A stretch of 64,000 nucleotides of DNA from CAVRIA01 sp963721115 (lineage in GTDB: Bacteria > Desulfobacterota > Binatia > HRBIN30 > CADEER01): assembly GCA_963721115.1 (NCBI GenBank), contig CAVRIA010000004.1:992001-1056000 (forward strand), written 5' to 3'. Under the pieces are notes generated by a model. That model did no database searches, was not told where the DNA came from, and was given only the letters and a program-made list of their open reading frames with translations. How positions within the stretch are numbered: the first letter of the stretch is position 1; each line of letters begins with the position of its first letter. Below are positions 9,005 through 18,117 of the stretch, in pieces. The position numbers were made by a program, and so were the translations under genes.

Positions 9005-10558
9005 ATGCCGACAACCGCCCAAACGATCCCCGACCCGATGCTGCAGCAGATGAGCGAGCGGATCGAACGCACCACCGGCCTGCATTTCCCGCCGGCCCGC
9101 TTTGCCGACCTCGAGCGCGGCCTGGCGCAAGCGGCCCGCGAGGCGGGCTACCGCGATGCGCGCGCCTACGCCGAGTCCCTGCTCAGCCGGGATCTGCGCG
9201 TTGCCGACCTCGAAGCCCTGGCCGGCAGCCTGACCATCGGCGAGACTCATTTCTTCCGCGACGTTCGCGCCGCCGAGTTTCTCGAAGCGACGCTCCTACC
9301 CGATCTCATCGCCGGCGCGCGCAGCCGGAACCGGCGGCTGCGCATCTGGAGCGCCGGCTGCGCGAGCGGCGAGGAAGCCTACTCGATCGCCATTCTGTTG
9401 CACCGGATCATCCCCGACCTGAGCGACTGGCACATCACCATCCTCGGCACCGACATCAACCCGAGGGTTCTGGTCCGAGCCGCTGCCGGCATCTACACCG
9501 AGTGGTCCTTCCGCGACACGCCCGCCTGGGTCAAGCCGCGGTACTTCATCGCGGCCCCCGGCGGCCGTTACGAGCTTCGGCCCTGGCTGAAGCGCATGGT
9601 CGGTTTCGCCTGTCTGAACCTGGTCGATGACGTCTATCCCTCCGTCCTGAACAACACGAACGCAATGGACCTCATCGTCTGTCGCAACGTACTGCTCTAT
9701 TTTGCGCTGACCCGAATCCCGCAGGTGGTGCAGCGATTCCATCGCGCCCTGGTCGACGGCGGCCTGCTCGTGCTCGGCGCCGTCGAGGCGAGCCAGATGA
9801 AGCTCCCCGAGTTCGCATCCGTTCCGGCGCAAGGCCTGGCGCTGTATCGGAAGAACGGGGCCGCAACGTCCAGGACCCCGGCGCGGATCGATGAGAGGAT
9901 GCCGCTCGACCATCCTGTCACGCCGCCTCCCGCCGCCGTACGGGTTGCACCGGCGCCCCAGGAGAGATTCCCATCGTTGCCGGTTGCCTCCGCTGCCAGC
10001 CCCGCGTCGCCGCGCCTGGTGGGTACCGTCTCGGCGAACGTCTCGAGCCACCGCAGCACCTACGCCGAGGCCAATGACTTGTATGTCGCCGGCCGCTATC
10101 GCGACGCGCGCGCAACGCTCCTGGCCGGCACCGACGCTGATGCGCAATCCGCCATGCTGCTGGCCCAGTGTCACGCAAATCTCGGCGAGTTGGCCGAGGC
10201 GCTGGTCTGCTGTGAGCGTGCCCTTGCCACCACCAAGACCGACCCGGCGCTGCATTTCCTGCGCGCCGGAATTCTCCAGGAGCTCGAGCGCGACGAGGAA
10301 GCGCTGCTGGCGCTGCGCAGTGTTCTGTTTCTCGACTCCCGCCATGTACTCGCCCATTTCACCGCGGCGAATCTCCACCGCCGCTGCAACCGCATGTCGG
10401 CGGCGGCAAAGCACTTCGCCAATGTCCGCCAGCTTCTGGCCAATCGCGGCGACAGCGAAGAGCTGCCCCAGTCCGGCGGCCTCACGGTCGGCCGATTGAA
10501 CGCAATCCTGACCGCCACCGCGCAGCTGGCCGACGAACGAGGAAGGCAGCCCGGATGA
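9005..10558 (+). CDS. cheR: CheR protein-glutamate methyltransferase with C-terminal TPR domain
   Basis: 517 residues. The N-terminal helical domain and SAM-dependent methyltransferase occupy about 1-285, with TIGETHFFRD, the SAM loop IWSAGCASGEEAYSI, and the CRNVLLYF motif. A Pro/Ala linker (about 290-345) leads to TPR-like helices (about 350-480). CheR methylates glutamates on methyl-accepting receptors, here presumably the receptor two genes downstream. A TPR tail occurs in CheR proteins of alternative chemosensory systems, where it can control interaction with partner proteins. It begins nine bases after the cheW stop and ends in an ATGA overlap with the next gene. The ribosome site is weak. 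Confidence 0.92.
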   Translation: MPTTAQTIPDPMLQQMSERIERTTGLHFPPARFADLERGLAQAAREAGYRDARAYAESLLSRDLRVADLEALAGSLTIGETHFFRDVRAAEFLEATLLPDLIAGARSRNRRLRIWSAGCASGEEAYSIAILLHRIIPDLSDWHITILGTDINPRVLVRAAAGIYTEWSFRDTPAWVKPRYFIAAPGGRYELRPWLKRMVGFACLNLVDDVYPSVLNNTNAMDLIVCRNVLLYFALTRIPQVVQRFHRALVDGGLLVLGAVEASQMKLPEFASVPAQGLALYRKNGAATSRTPARIDERMPLDHPVTPPPAAVRVAPAPQERFPSLPVASAASPASPRLVGTVSANVSSHRSTYAEANDLYVAGRYRDARATLLAGTDADAQSAMLLAQCHANLGELAEALVCCERALATTKTDPALHFLRAGILQELERDEEALLALRSVLFLDSRHVLAHFTAANLHRRCNRMSAAAKHFANVRQLLANRGDSEELPQSGGLTVGRLNAILTATAQLADERGRQPG

Positions 10559-11133
10559 ATGAAATGGCGCACAACGGCACTGGCGCGGTCACGGCGGAGG
10601 TCATGGCCGCCAAGGCGGCGGCGGAGACCACTCTGCTCCTCGCCAGGGCCAAGGATCTCGCCCGCGAAGAACAGAGTTCCGGCGGTGACGCCGGCACGAC
10701 AATCGAAGTGCTCGAATTCAGCCTGAGCGAGGAGACCTACGCCTTCGAGTTGGAGTGTGTGCGTGAAATCGGGGCCTTGGTAGAATTGACCCCGCTGCCG
10801 GCCGTACCCGAATTCATTCTGGGCATCACTTCCATGCACGGCGAGATCATGGCCGTGGTCGATCTCCGCAAATTTTTCGGCCTGCCGGAGCGCGGGCTGC
10901 ACGATTCGCGGCAGGTGATCGTCCTGCAATCGACCGATATGGAATTCGGCGTTCTCGCGGAGCGCGTCGCCGGCGTCCGGCCGCTGTCGTTGGCTGGGCT
11001 GCAGCCGTCGTTGCCGACGCTGAGCGATGTGCGCGCCGCGTATCTGAAGGGTATCACCCCGGACGGGACCGTGGTTCTGTCCGCGGCCAAACTGCTGGCG
11101 GACCCGCAACTGGTCGTGCGGCAAGACATGTAG
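10555..11133 (+). CDS. cheW: CheW-like coupling protein with N-terminal extension (second copy)
   Basis: 192 residues, starting at an ATG that overlaps the cheR stop (ATGA), with AGGAAGG upstream. The first 50 residues are Ala-rich and helical-looking; the CheW fold begins at about residue 50 (IEVLEFSLSEETYAFELE) and includes VPEFILGITSMHGEIMAVVD. Two CheW proteins in one operon usually divide labour between receptor-kinase coupling and other array positions. The N-terminal extension is absent from the first copy and could make a contact of its own (inference). Confidence 0.88.
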   Translation: MNEMAHNGTGAVTAEVMAAKAAAETTLLLARAKDLAREEQSSGGDAGTTIEVLEFSLSEETYAFELECVREIGALVELTPLPAVPEFILGITSMHGEIMAVVDLRKFFGLPERGLHDSRQVIVLQSTDMEFGVLAERVAGVRPLSLAGLQPSLPTLSDVRAAYLKGITPDGTVVLSAAKLLADPQLVVRQDM

Positions 11134-11184
11134 ATCTGAGCACCAGGCGGCTCGGTGTCAAACAGACAAAGGAGCAAAGGAACC

Positions 11185-13062
11185 ATGAAAACCCAGACAT
11201 TGGGATGGAGACTCGGCCTGTCGTTCGGCGCGCTGGTCCTGTTGATGGCCGTGTTCGGCGGCGTGGCCGTCTGGCGCATCAATCTCGCCGCCACGAGTGC
11301 GACGGAAGTGGCCACCAAGTTCGTCGAAAAGATCGATAGCGCGCACGGCCTGAACGAGAGCACATGGCAAACCATGTACAGCTTTCGCCGCTATGGATTG
11401 AGCGGTGACGCGAATTTCCTCCGCGATGGCCGCAAGGCGCTGGCCGACGTCAAAGAAGGCCTGAAGAAGGCCGACGATCTGGTGAAGAGGTTCCCCGACC
11501 TGGTCAACCTGGGCCAGATGGCAGCCGAAGCCCGCAAGAGGATGGCCGACTACGAGGCGCTGGTAGACAGGACGGAGCTCGCGCACACGAGCCTGAACCA
11601 GCAGCGGGCGGCGATGGAAGCGGCCGCTGCCATCTACATGCAGCAGTCCGACGAATTGCTGGGCGCGGAGCGCCAGCAGTTCAGCTCCGAAACGGGAAGC
11701 ACCCCGGATGCGGCAAAGATGAAAGAAAAGATCGCCAAACTCGGGCTGGCCGAAGATCTGGTTGCTCTCGGCATGACCATTCGAATCAACAACTTCAAGG
11801 CCCAGAGCACGGATGACACGGACGGAATGCGCAGCGCCCTCAAAGACTTTGGCACTCTCGAGGGAACCGCCGTCAGCCTGAGCCAGCTGTTGGTCCAGGA
11901 CAAGAACATCGAGCATTTACGCAAGATCCGGGAGGCCGCGGACGCCTACAAGAGCGCCATGGAAAAGGTTCTGGCCGAGATGCTCGCCATCCAAAAGTTG
12001 AACAAGGAGCAGGCTGATACCGGTGCCGCCGTCCAGAGTCTCGCTCACGCGATGATCGAGGAAGGGCTCTCGACGGTCGGGACGACGACCGCCGGGAACG
12101 CCGCCGCGCTATCCGAGACGAGCGTGATTCTGGTCGTGGGGCTGGCGATCGCCTTGATCGTAGGGGTCGTGGTCGCCTGGCTGTCGACGCGCGCCATCAC
12201 CGTGCCGATCCGCCAGGGCGTCAATGCGCTCGCCTCGACGGCAAGTGAGATTTCGGCGACCATCGCGCAGCTGGCGTCCAACGCCAGCGAGGCCGCCGCC
12301 GCCGTGGCCGAGACCACGACCACCGTGGACGAGATCCGCCAGACCTCGCAGGTGGCCGCGGACAGGGCCAAGTCCGTAGCCGACGGCGCCCAGGGCGCGT
12401 CACGCGCCGCCGACACGGGCCGCCAGGCCACCGAGCAGACGGTTCAGGGACTGAACGTCATCCGCGAACAGATGATCTCGATCGGTGAGAGCATCACGCG
12501 GTTGAGCGAACAGAGTCAGGCGGTCGGCGACATCGTCTCGACGGTCACGGACCTGGCCGAGCAGTCGAACCTGCTGGCGGTGAACGCCTCGATCGAAGCG
12601 GCCAAGGCGGGCGACCAGGGCAAGGGCTTCGCAGTGGTCGCGCAGGAAATTCGCAGCCTCGCCGAGCAGTCCAAGGATTCGACCAAGCAGGTGCGCGGCA
12701 TTCTCACCGAGGTGCAGAAGGCCACCGGCAGGGCGGTGCTGGCGGCCGAGCAGGGCAGCGGCGGCGTCGCCGCCGGCGTGCAGCAGGCCAACGAGGCGGG
12801 CCAGGCAATCGGTACCCTCACGGCGACGGTCCAGGAAGCGACGCGGGCCTCGGTGCAGATTGCCGCCTCGAGCCAGCAGCAGCTCGTCGGCATGGAGCAG
12901 GTGGGGCGCGCCATGGAGAACATCAAACAGGCCACCGCGCAGAACGCCGAAGGCGCCCGGCAACTGGCGGCGGCAGCGCACAACCTGCAGGAAATCGGCG
13001 GGCGTTTGAAGGCGCTGGTGGATGCGGACGGCAACGTGGCGTTCGCGCTGGCCAGCACGTGA
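11185..13062 (+). CDS. Methyl-accepting chemotaxis protein
   Basis: 625 residues. A first membrane segment lies at about 8-30, a helical periplasmic region of four-helix type at about 35-310, and a second membrane segment at about 313-338. A clear HAMP domain is not obvious; the coil begins soon after the membrane. The signalling hairpin is unmistakable, with the tip motif GKGFAVVAQEIRSLAEQS. There is no C-terminal CheR/CheB-tethering pentapeptide. The receptor should relay a periplasmic or membrane signal to CheA via CheW. ATG 11185 has AGGAGCAAAGGA just upstream; an earlier in-frame ATG at 11155 lacks this. Only receptor in the operon. Confidence 0.92.
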   Translation: MKTQTLGWRLGLSFGALVLLMAVFGGVAVWRINLAATSATEVATKFVEKIDSAHGLNESTWQTMYSFRRYGLSGDANFLRDGRKALADVKEGLKKADDLVKRFPDLVNLGQMAAEARKRMADYEALVDRTELAHTSLNQQRAAMEAAAAIYMQQSDELLGAERQQFSSETGSTPDAAKMKEKIAKLGLAEDLVALGMTIRINNFKAQSTDDTDGMRSALKDFGTLEGTAVSLSQLLVQDKNIEHLRKIREAADAYKSAMEKVLAEMLAIQKLNKEQADTGAAVQSLAHAMIEEGLSTVGTTTAGNAAALSETSVILVVGLAIALIVGVVVAWLSTRAITVPIRQGVNALASTASEISATIAQLASNASEAAAAVAETTTTVDEIRQTSQVAADRAKSVADGAQGASRAADTGRQATEQTVQGLNVIREQMISIGESITRLSEQSQAVGDIVSTVTDLAEQSNLLAVNASIEAAKAGDQGKGFAVVAQEIRSLAEQSKDSTKQVRGILTEVQKATGRAVLAAEQGSGGVAAGVQQANEAGQAIGTLTATVQEATRASVQIAASSQQQLVGMEQVGRAMENIKQATAQNAEGARQLAAAAHNLQEIGGRLKALVDADGNVAFALAST

Positions 13063-13070
13063 AGACCCCG

Positions 13071-13118
13071 GTCATCAGTGACCAACTGACAGCTGATGAC
13101 TGACGACTGACGACTGAC
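13071..13118 (+). repeat. Inverted and tandem short repeats ahead of cheA
   Basis: GTCATCAG (13071-13078) and CTGATGAC (13093-13100) form an 8-bp inverted repeat. Three perfect copies of the heptamer GACTGAC follow at 13098-13118. They fill most of the 64-base gap between the receptor and cheA. Confidence 0.7.
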
Positions 13119-13126
13119 AGCGACCG

Positions 13127-15493
13127 ATGACCATGAGCACACAAGCGAACGCGGATTTTTTGGAGAAGCTCACGGCGACGTTCCTGGTCGAGGCGCGCGA
13201 GCATGTGCAGGCGCTCGGCGAGGGCCTGGTCGAACTGGAGAAGGGAGCGAGCCGGGACGCGCAACTGCCGCTGGTCGAGACGCTCTTCCGCGAGGCGCAC
13301 AGCCTCAAGGGCGCAGCCCGCGCGGTGAACGCCGGCGGAATCGAGAGCCTCTGTCAGAAGATCGAGGGCGTCTTGAGTGACCTCAAGACCGGTAAGCGCG
13401 CCGTTTCAGCCGAGGCCCTCGATGGACTGCACCGGGGCGCGGCGGTCCTCGGCCAACTGATCGACGCGCTCGAGGTGGGCCAACCGCTGGCGGCGGCCGC
13501 CGAGCTCGCCGCCGTGCTGCAGCAACTCGCACTCAGGCCTGGCACCGCTGACGTGTCCGGGTTGAGCGAGGCCGTCCTCGCACCAGAACAACTCGTATCC
13601 CCCGAACCTGTCTGCGTCGTTCCCACCGAACCCGCCGCACGAGCGGCCGCCGACGCGCCTACCCCCGCTGCCCCGCACGCCTCCAGCAGAGCGGCGGAGA
13701 CCATCCGCATCGCCACCAGCAAGCTCGACTCCATCTTCGTGCAGGCCGAGGAGATGTTGGGGCTGAAACTGGCGCAGGCCGAACGCGAGTCCGAGATCGG
13801 GGTACTGGCAGGGCTGGTGGCCGAGCGCGACCGGATTTGGGCCGATACTGTGCCGTTGATCCGGAGCCTGCGGCACCAGATCGAAGGGCGGCTCGACGCG
13901 CCGGCACGTGGTGCCGATGCCGGATCCGTGGCGCCGCAACTGCTGGTACGCTTACTGGCTCTTCTCGATCAGGATCGCGAACATGCCGAAACCGTCCGCA
14001 GTCGCTTGGCCGAGACGGCTCGCACCATGACCGACGACCGGCGCCGGTTTGGCACCGTGGCAGATCGGTTGTTGGAGGACGTCAAGAAGGCCTTGATGCT
14101 GCCGTTCGAGACCATCCTGGCCGGTTTCCCCAAGATGGTGCGCGACATGGCCCGCGATGCGGGCAAGGAAATCGAGTTCAACATGCGCGGTGCCGACATC
14201 GAGATCGACAAGCGCATCATAGAGAAGATCAAAGACCCGCTGCTGCACGTGGTCCGGAACAGCGTTGACCATGGCATTGAACCGCTCGCCGAACGCACCC
14301 GCCTCGGCAAGGCGCCACGCGGCAGCGTCAGGCTGGCCATTACACAAGTCGGGGGCAAGATCGAGATCGCGGTCGACGACGACGGGGCCGGCATCGACGC
14401 GGCCGCCCTCAAGGCGGCAGCCGTCCAGGCCGGAGTGATCGCGGCAGGCGAAGCGGCGGCGCTCGGGGACCAGGACACCCGGCAACTGGTGTTCCGATCC
14501 GGCGTCACGACCAGCCGGCAGGTGACGGCGATCTCCGGGCGTGGCCTGGGGATGGCGATTGTCGAGGAAGCCGTCGCAAAGCTGGGCGGGACGGTGAGCA
14601 TCGAGTCAACGGCCGGTGCCGGCACCACGGTGCGGATCGGGCTGCCGTCGACCCTGGCCACCCTGCGCGGCACGGTGGTGCGTGCGGCCAATCGCGATTT
14701 CGTCATCCCGACCGCCAACGTGGTCCGCGCCGTCCGCATCGCGCGGGCGTCGATCAGACGGGTGGAGAACCGCGACAGCATCTGCCCGGACGGGACCACG
14801 CTGGCCTTGGTCCGGCTGGCCGATGTGCTGGGGCTGACGTCCCCCCCGGCGGGCGGCGACAGCACGGCCCCACTGACCGTCCTGATCCTTGGCCACGGTC
14901 GGGTGCGCATTGCCTTTGCGGTGGAGCAGGTCATCGGTGAACAGGAAGTGCTGGCCAAACCGCTCGGCCGCCTGCTCCCCCGGGTGCGGAATGTGGCGGG
15001 CGCCACCGTGTTCGGCAAGGGCGGCGTCGTACCCATCCTCAGCGTGCCGGACCTGTTGCGGACCGCAGTCGGCTGCACCGCGACGACCGGGATGGCACCC
15101 AGCGCGGGCAGATCGGCGGAGGCCGCCCGGGTCAAGAGACTTCTGGTGGTGGACGACTCGATTACCGCCCGGACGCTGCTGCAGAGCATCCTCGAATCCG
15201 CTGGATACTCGGTAAAATCGGCCCCCGACGGCGCTGCCGCTTTCGCCACGCTGCAAGCCGATTCGTTCGATTTGGTCGTCTCGGACGTCGAGATGCCCAG
15301 AATGGATGGGTTCGAGTTGACCAAACGCGTCCGCGGCGAACCGAAGCTGGCCGGGTTGCCGGTCGTGCTGGTGACAGCCCGCGAAGCGAACGAGGACCGC
15401 GAACGAGGCATCGACGCGGGCGCCAATGCGTACATCGTCAAGAGCAGTCTCGACCAGACCAATCTGCTGGAGGTGATCGGAAAACTCATCTGA
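13127..15493 (+). CDS. cheA: CheA-type histidine kinase with C-terminal receiver
   Basis: 788 residues. HPt domain P1 at about 5-115 with His58 in REAHSLKGAAR. The region about 190-330 is helical and takes the place of a dimerisation domain; no P2 domain is visible. The ATPase domain (about 335-510) shows NSVDHGIEP, DDDGAGID and GRGLGMAIVEE. A CheW-like P5 domain follows (about 515-640), then a receiver with DDSITAR and Asp720 in VVSDVEMPRMDG. CheA-receiver fusions are typical of non-flagellar chemosensory systems; the receiver may act as phosphate sink or output. The ribosome site is weak, and ATG 13133 is an equally possible start. Confidence 0.93.
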   Translation: MTMSTQANADFLEKLTATFLVEAREHVQALGEGLVELEKGASRDAQLPLVETLFREAHSLKGAARAVNAGGIESLCQKIEGVLSDLKTGKRAVSAEALDGLHRGAAVLGQLIDALEVGQPLAAAAELAAVLQQLALRPGTADVSGLSEAVLAPEQLVSPEPVCVVPTEPAARAAADAPTPAAPHASSRAAETIRIATSKLDSIFVQAEEMLGLKLAQAERESEIGVLAGLVAERDRIWADTVPLIRSLRHQIEGRLDAPARGADAGSVAPQLLVRLLALLDQDREHAETVRSRLAETARTMTDDRRRFGTVADRLLEDVKKALMLPFETILAGFPKMVRDMARDAGKEIEFNMRGADIEIDKRIIEKIKDPLLHVVRNSVDHGIEPLAERTRLGKAPRGSVRLAITQVGGKIEIAVDDDGAGIDAAALKAAAVQAGVIAAGEAAALGDQDTRQLVFRSGVTTSRQVTAISGRGLGMAIVEEAVAKLGGTVSIESTAGAGTTVRIGLPSTLATLRGTVVRAANRDFVIPTANVVRAVRIARASIRRVENRDSICPDGTTLALVRLADVLGLTSPPAGGDSTAPLTVLILGHGRVRIAFAVEQVIGEQEVLAKPLGRLLPRVRNVAGATVFGKGGVVPILSVPDLLRTAVGCTATTGMAPSAGRSAEAARVKRLLVVDDSITARTLLQSILESAGYSVKSAPDGAAAFATLQADSFDLVVSDVEMPRMDGFELTKRVRGEPKLAGLPVVLVTAREANEDRERGIDAGANAYIVKSSLDQTNLLEVIGKLI

Positions 15494-15514
15494 CGCGGAA
15501 GTGACGAAGACGAG

Positions 15515-15613
15515 ATGACGAGCCAACGAAAGCGAACGGGAATTGTGAAAGACGAGGAGACACTTGCGGCAACGGCAGCCGCCATCGCGATGGTCGGAGG
15601 AGGTTCGCGATGA
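15515..15613 (+). CDS. Possible 32-residue peptide translationally coupled to cheB
   Basis: ATG at 15515 opens a 32-codon frame whose TGA overlaps the cheB ATG as ATGA. The sequence is basic at the start and then Ala-rich (ETLAATAAAIAMVGGG), and would form one hydrophobic helix. Its last codons overlap the strong cheB ribosome site GGAGGAGG. It may only serve to couple cheB translation, or may be chance. I know no family for it. Confidence 0.3.
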   Translation: MTSQRKRTGIVKDEETLAATAAAIAMVGGGSR

Positions 15614-16695
15614 ACGGCAACGTCACCGTCCCCAATGCGCAATCCTCGACCGCACGTGTCCGCGTCATGGTGGTCGAGGACTCGCCGGTCGTGCGCGATT
15701 TTCTGACGCACATCCTCAACCTCGCCCCGGATCTGCAGGTCGTGGGCGTGGCCCACGACGGCGAACAGGCCATCGCCATGGCTTGTGACACACGGCCCGA
15801 CGTCATCACCATGGACATTCACATGCCGCGAATGAACGGCTTCGAAGCGACACGCCGGATCATGGAGACGCATGCGACACCGATTGTCATTGTAAGCGGC
15901 AGCTCCTCGGTCGAGGAATCCGTGACGGCATTCCGCGCCCTCGAAGTCGGCGCCGTCGCCGTCGTGCCGCGGCCGCATGGGCTCGGGCACCCCGAGTTTG
16001 CTTCGAGCACGGCCCGCCTGGTCGAAACCGTGCGTCTGATGGCCGGAGTCAAAGTGGTGCGCCGCTGGCCCCAGCGAGGTGGTGACATCGGCTCTGTGCC
16101 GCCGGTCGCGCCAGTGCTCGCTCGCTCCGACGTGCGTCTCGTCGCCATCGGCGCCTCGACCGGCGGACCGGCGGCGCTCGTCACCATTCTGTCCGCGCTT
16201 CCCAAGAAGAAGCTGCCCTTCCCGGTGCTGATCGTTCAACACATCTGCGACGGCTTCACGGCCGGATTGAGGGAATGGCTGGAGCAGGCGTCGGGGTTGC
16301 CCGTGCATATCGCCGTGCCCGGGGAGCTACCGTTATCCGGTCACGTCTATGTGGCGCCGAAGGGATTCCATATGGGCGTCAGGAGCTCCGGCCATATCAC
16401 GCTCGATGCCGCCCCGCCGGAAAACGGGCAGCGGCCCTCCATTGAGTATCTGTTCCGTTCCGTCGCCGCAGGCTTCGGAATACATGCCGTCGGCATCTTG
16501 CTGACGGGCATGGGCACGGATGGCGCCGAGGCACTCAAACTGATCCGCGATTGCGGTGGAATGACGATTGCCCAAGACGAAGCCAGCTCGGTCGTGCACG
16601 GCATGCCGGGCGAAGCCATTCGCCGCGGCGCGGCGATGTACGTGCTCTCGCCGAGATCCATTGGGGCCTTCCTGCGTGGCCTCGGGGAAAAGTAG
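15610..16695 (+). CDS. cheB: CheB protein-glutamate methylesterase/glutaminase
   Basis: 361 residues. The N-terminal receiver has VVEDSPVVRD and phosphoacceptor Asp69 in ITMDIHMPRMNG. The C-terminal esterase (about 170-355) has the catalytic Ser motif IGASTGGPAAL, the His motif IVQHICDGF and the Asp motif TGMGTDGA, so the catalytic triad is complete. CheB removes methyl groups from the receptor and opposes CheR. The ribosome site GGAGGAGG lies eight bases before ATG 15610. Both adaptation enzymes are therefore present in the operon. Confidence 0.95.
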   Translation: MNGNVTVPNAQSSTARVRVMVVEDSPVVRDFLTHILNLAPDLQVVGVAHDGEQAIAMACDTRPDVITMDIHMPRMNGFEATRRIMETHATPIVIVSGSSSVEESVTAFRALEVGAVAVVPRPHGLGHPEFASSTARLVETVRLMAGVKVVRRWPQRGGDIGSVPPVAPVLARSDVRLVAIGASTGGPAALVTILSALPKKKLPFPVLIVQHICDGFTAGLREWLEQASGLPVHIAVPGELPLSGHVYVAPKGFHMGVRSSGHITLDAAPPENGQRPSIEYLFRSVAAGFGIHAVGILLTGMGTDGAEALKLIRDCGGMTIAQDEASSVVHGMPGEAIRRGAAMYVLSPRSIGAFLRGLGEK

Positions 16696-16707
16696 AGGAG
16701 CCACACC

Positions 16708-18117
16708 GTGAACACCATTCTCGACATCCTGATCGTAGAAGACAGCCCGACCCAGGCCGAGCAACTCCGCGAAGTCCTCGAGCGGCACGGCAACCGCGTG
16801 AGCGTCGCCCGCAACGGCCGGGAAGCGCTCGACGCCATGCGCCAACATCGCCCCATGATCGTCATCACCGACGTCGTCATGCCGGAGATGGATGGCTACG
16901 AGCTCTGCCGGCAGATCAAAGCGGATCCCCAACTGAACCGTCTGGCGGTCATGCTCCTGACCTCCATGTCCGACCCGGCGGATGTGATCCTCGGCCTCGA
17001 GTGCGGGGCTGACAGCTTTACCGTCAAGCCGTGGGAAGAGCACCAGATCCTGTCCCGGATCGGGGGCCTTTGGGCCAACCATGAATTGCGGGAGACATCC
17101 AGCACGCAGCTCGGCGTCGAGATCACTTTCGCCGACAAGAGGTTCTTGATCAATTCCGATCGTCTGCAAATCCTCAACCTTCTGATTGCCAGCTACGAGA
17201 CCGCGACCCACAAAAACGCCGCTCTGGCCCAAGCGCAAAACGACCTTCTGGCGCTGAACGAACAGCTGGAAGAAAAGGTGCGCCAGCGAACCATGGCGCT
17301 GGAAGCCGAGGTCGCAGAGCGCAAGCGGGCCGAGGGGGAAGTCCACATCCTCAACGAAGAGCTGGAGCGACGGGTTCTGGAGCGGACGTGCCAACTGGAA
17401 GACGCCAACCAGCAACTGGAGTCCTTCTCCTACTCGGTGTCGCACGACCTGCGCGCACCCCTGCGCCACATCCAAGGCTATGTCGAGCTGCTGGGCCGGG
17501 CCAGCAACGGCGAGCTTCCCGAGAAGGCCAGACACTACTTGAAGGAGATCGTCGACGTGAGCGGGGAGATGGGCCAGCTCATCGACGGCCTCTTGGCCTT
17601 TTCCCACACGGGTCGCGCCGAGATGGGTGCCACCGGCGTTGATCTGGATAGTCTGCTGCAGGAGACCATCCCGGGTTTGAAAATGGAGACGCAGGGCCGC
17701 TCCATCGTGTGGAAGATTGCGCCTCTGCCGCAGGTCGTCGGCGACCGTGCGATGCTCAAGCAGGTGCTGGCCAACCTCGTCGGCAACGCGGTGAAGTACA
17801 GCGCCATGCGCGACCCGGCGGAGATCGAGATCGGCTGCGCCGGCGAGGAAGAGGGACGGAGCATCCTCTTCGTGCGCGACAACGGCGCGGGGTTCGACAT
17901 GCAATATGTCGACAAGCTGTTCGGTGTTTTCCAGCGGCTGCACCGGGCCGAGGAGTTCGAAGGCACGGGCATCGGCCTGGCCATCGTGCGGCGCATCATC
18001 GCGCGGCACGGCGGCCGCGCCTGGGCCGAAGGCGCTGTCGATCACGGCGCCACGTTCTATTTCACACTGCCAAGGTCGGGTTCAGAGCAAGCGGACAGCC
18101 GCCGTGCAGGTCAATGA
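16708..18117 (+). CDS. Receiver-histidine kinase, coiled-coil linked (soluble)
   Basis: 469 residues from a GTG at 16708 with GAGGAG upstream. Receiver at about 5-125 with VEDSPTQAEQ and the Asp in VITDVVMPEMDG. A heptad-rich helix (about 170-235) leads to a HisKA box SVSHDLRAPLRHIQ and an HATPase domain with LVGNAVKYS, DNGAGFD and GTGIGLAIV. No membrane segments. Its kinase half is strikingly similar to the kinase half of the next gene at both protein and DNA level (about 17400-18070 against 20250-20910), pointing to duplication inside the operon. It ends with an ATGA overlap. Confidence 0.9.
   Translation: MNTILDILIVEDSPTQAEQLREVLERHGNRVSVARNGREALDAMRQHRPMIVITDVVMPEMDGYELCRQIKADPQLNRLAVMLLTSMSDPADVILGLECGADSFTVKPWEEHQILSRIGGLWANHELRETSSTQLGVEITFADKRFLINSDRLQILNLLIASYETATHKNAALAQAQNDLLALNEQLEEKVRQRTMALEAEVAERKRAEGEVHILNEELERRVLERTCQLEDANQQLESFSYSVSHDLRAPLRHIQGYVELLGRASNGELPEKARHYLKEIVDVSGEMGQLIDGLLAFSHTGRAEMGATGVDLDSLLQETIPGLKMETQGRSIVWKIAPLPQVVGDRAMLKQVLANLVGNAVKYSAMRDPAEIEIGCAGEEEGRSILFVRDNGAGFDMQYVDKLFGVFQRLHRAEEFEGTGIGLAIVRRIIARHGGRAWAEGAVDHGATFYFTLPRSGSEQADSRRAGQ

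Noticed and set aside
13969..16308. 779-codon minus-strand frame across cheA and cheB
   Set aside because: Antisense to two clear chemotaxis genes; Ser/Arg/Thr-rich with no domain.
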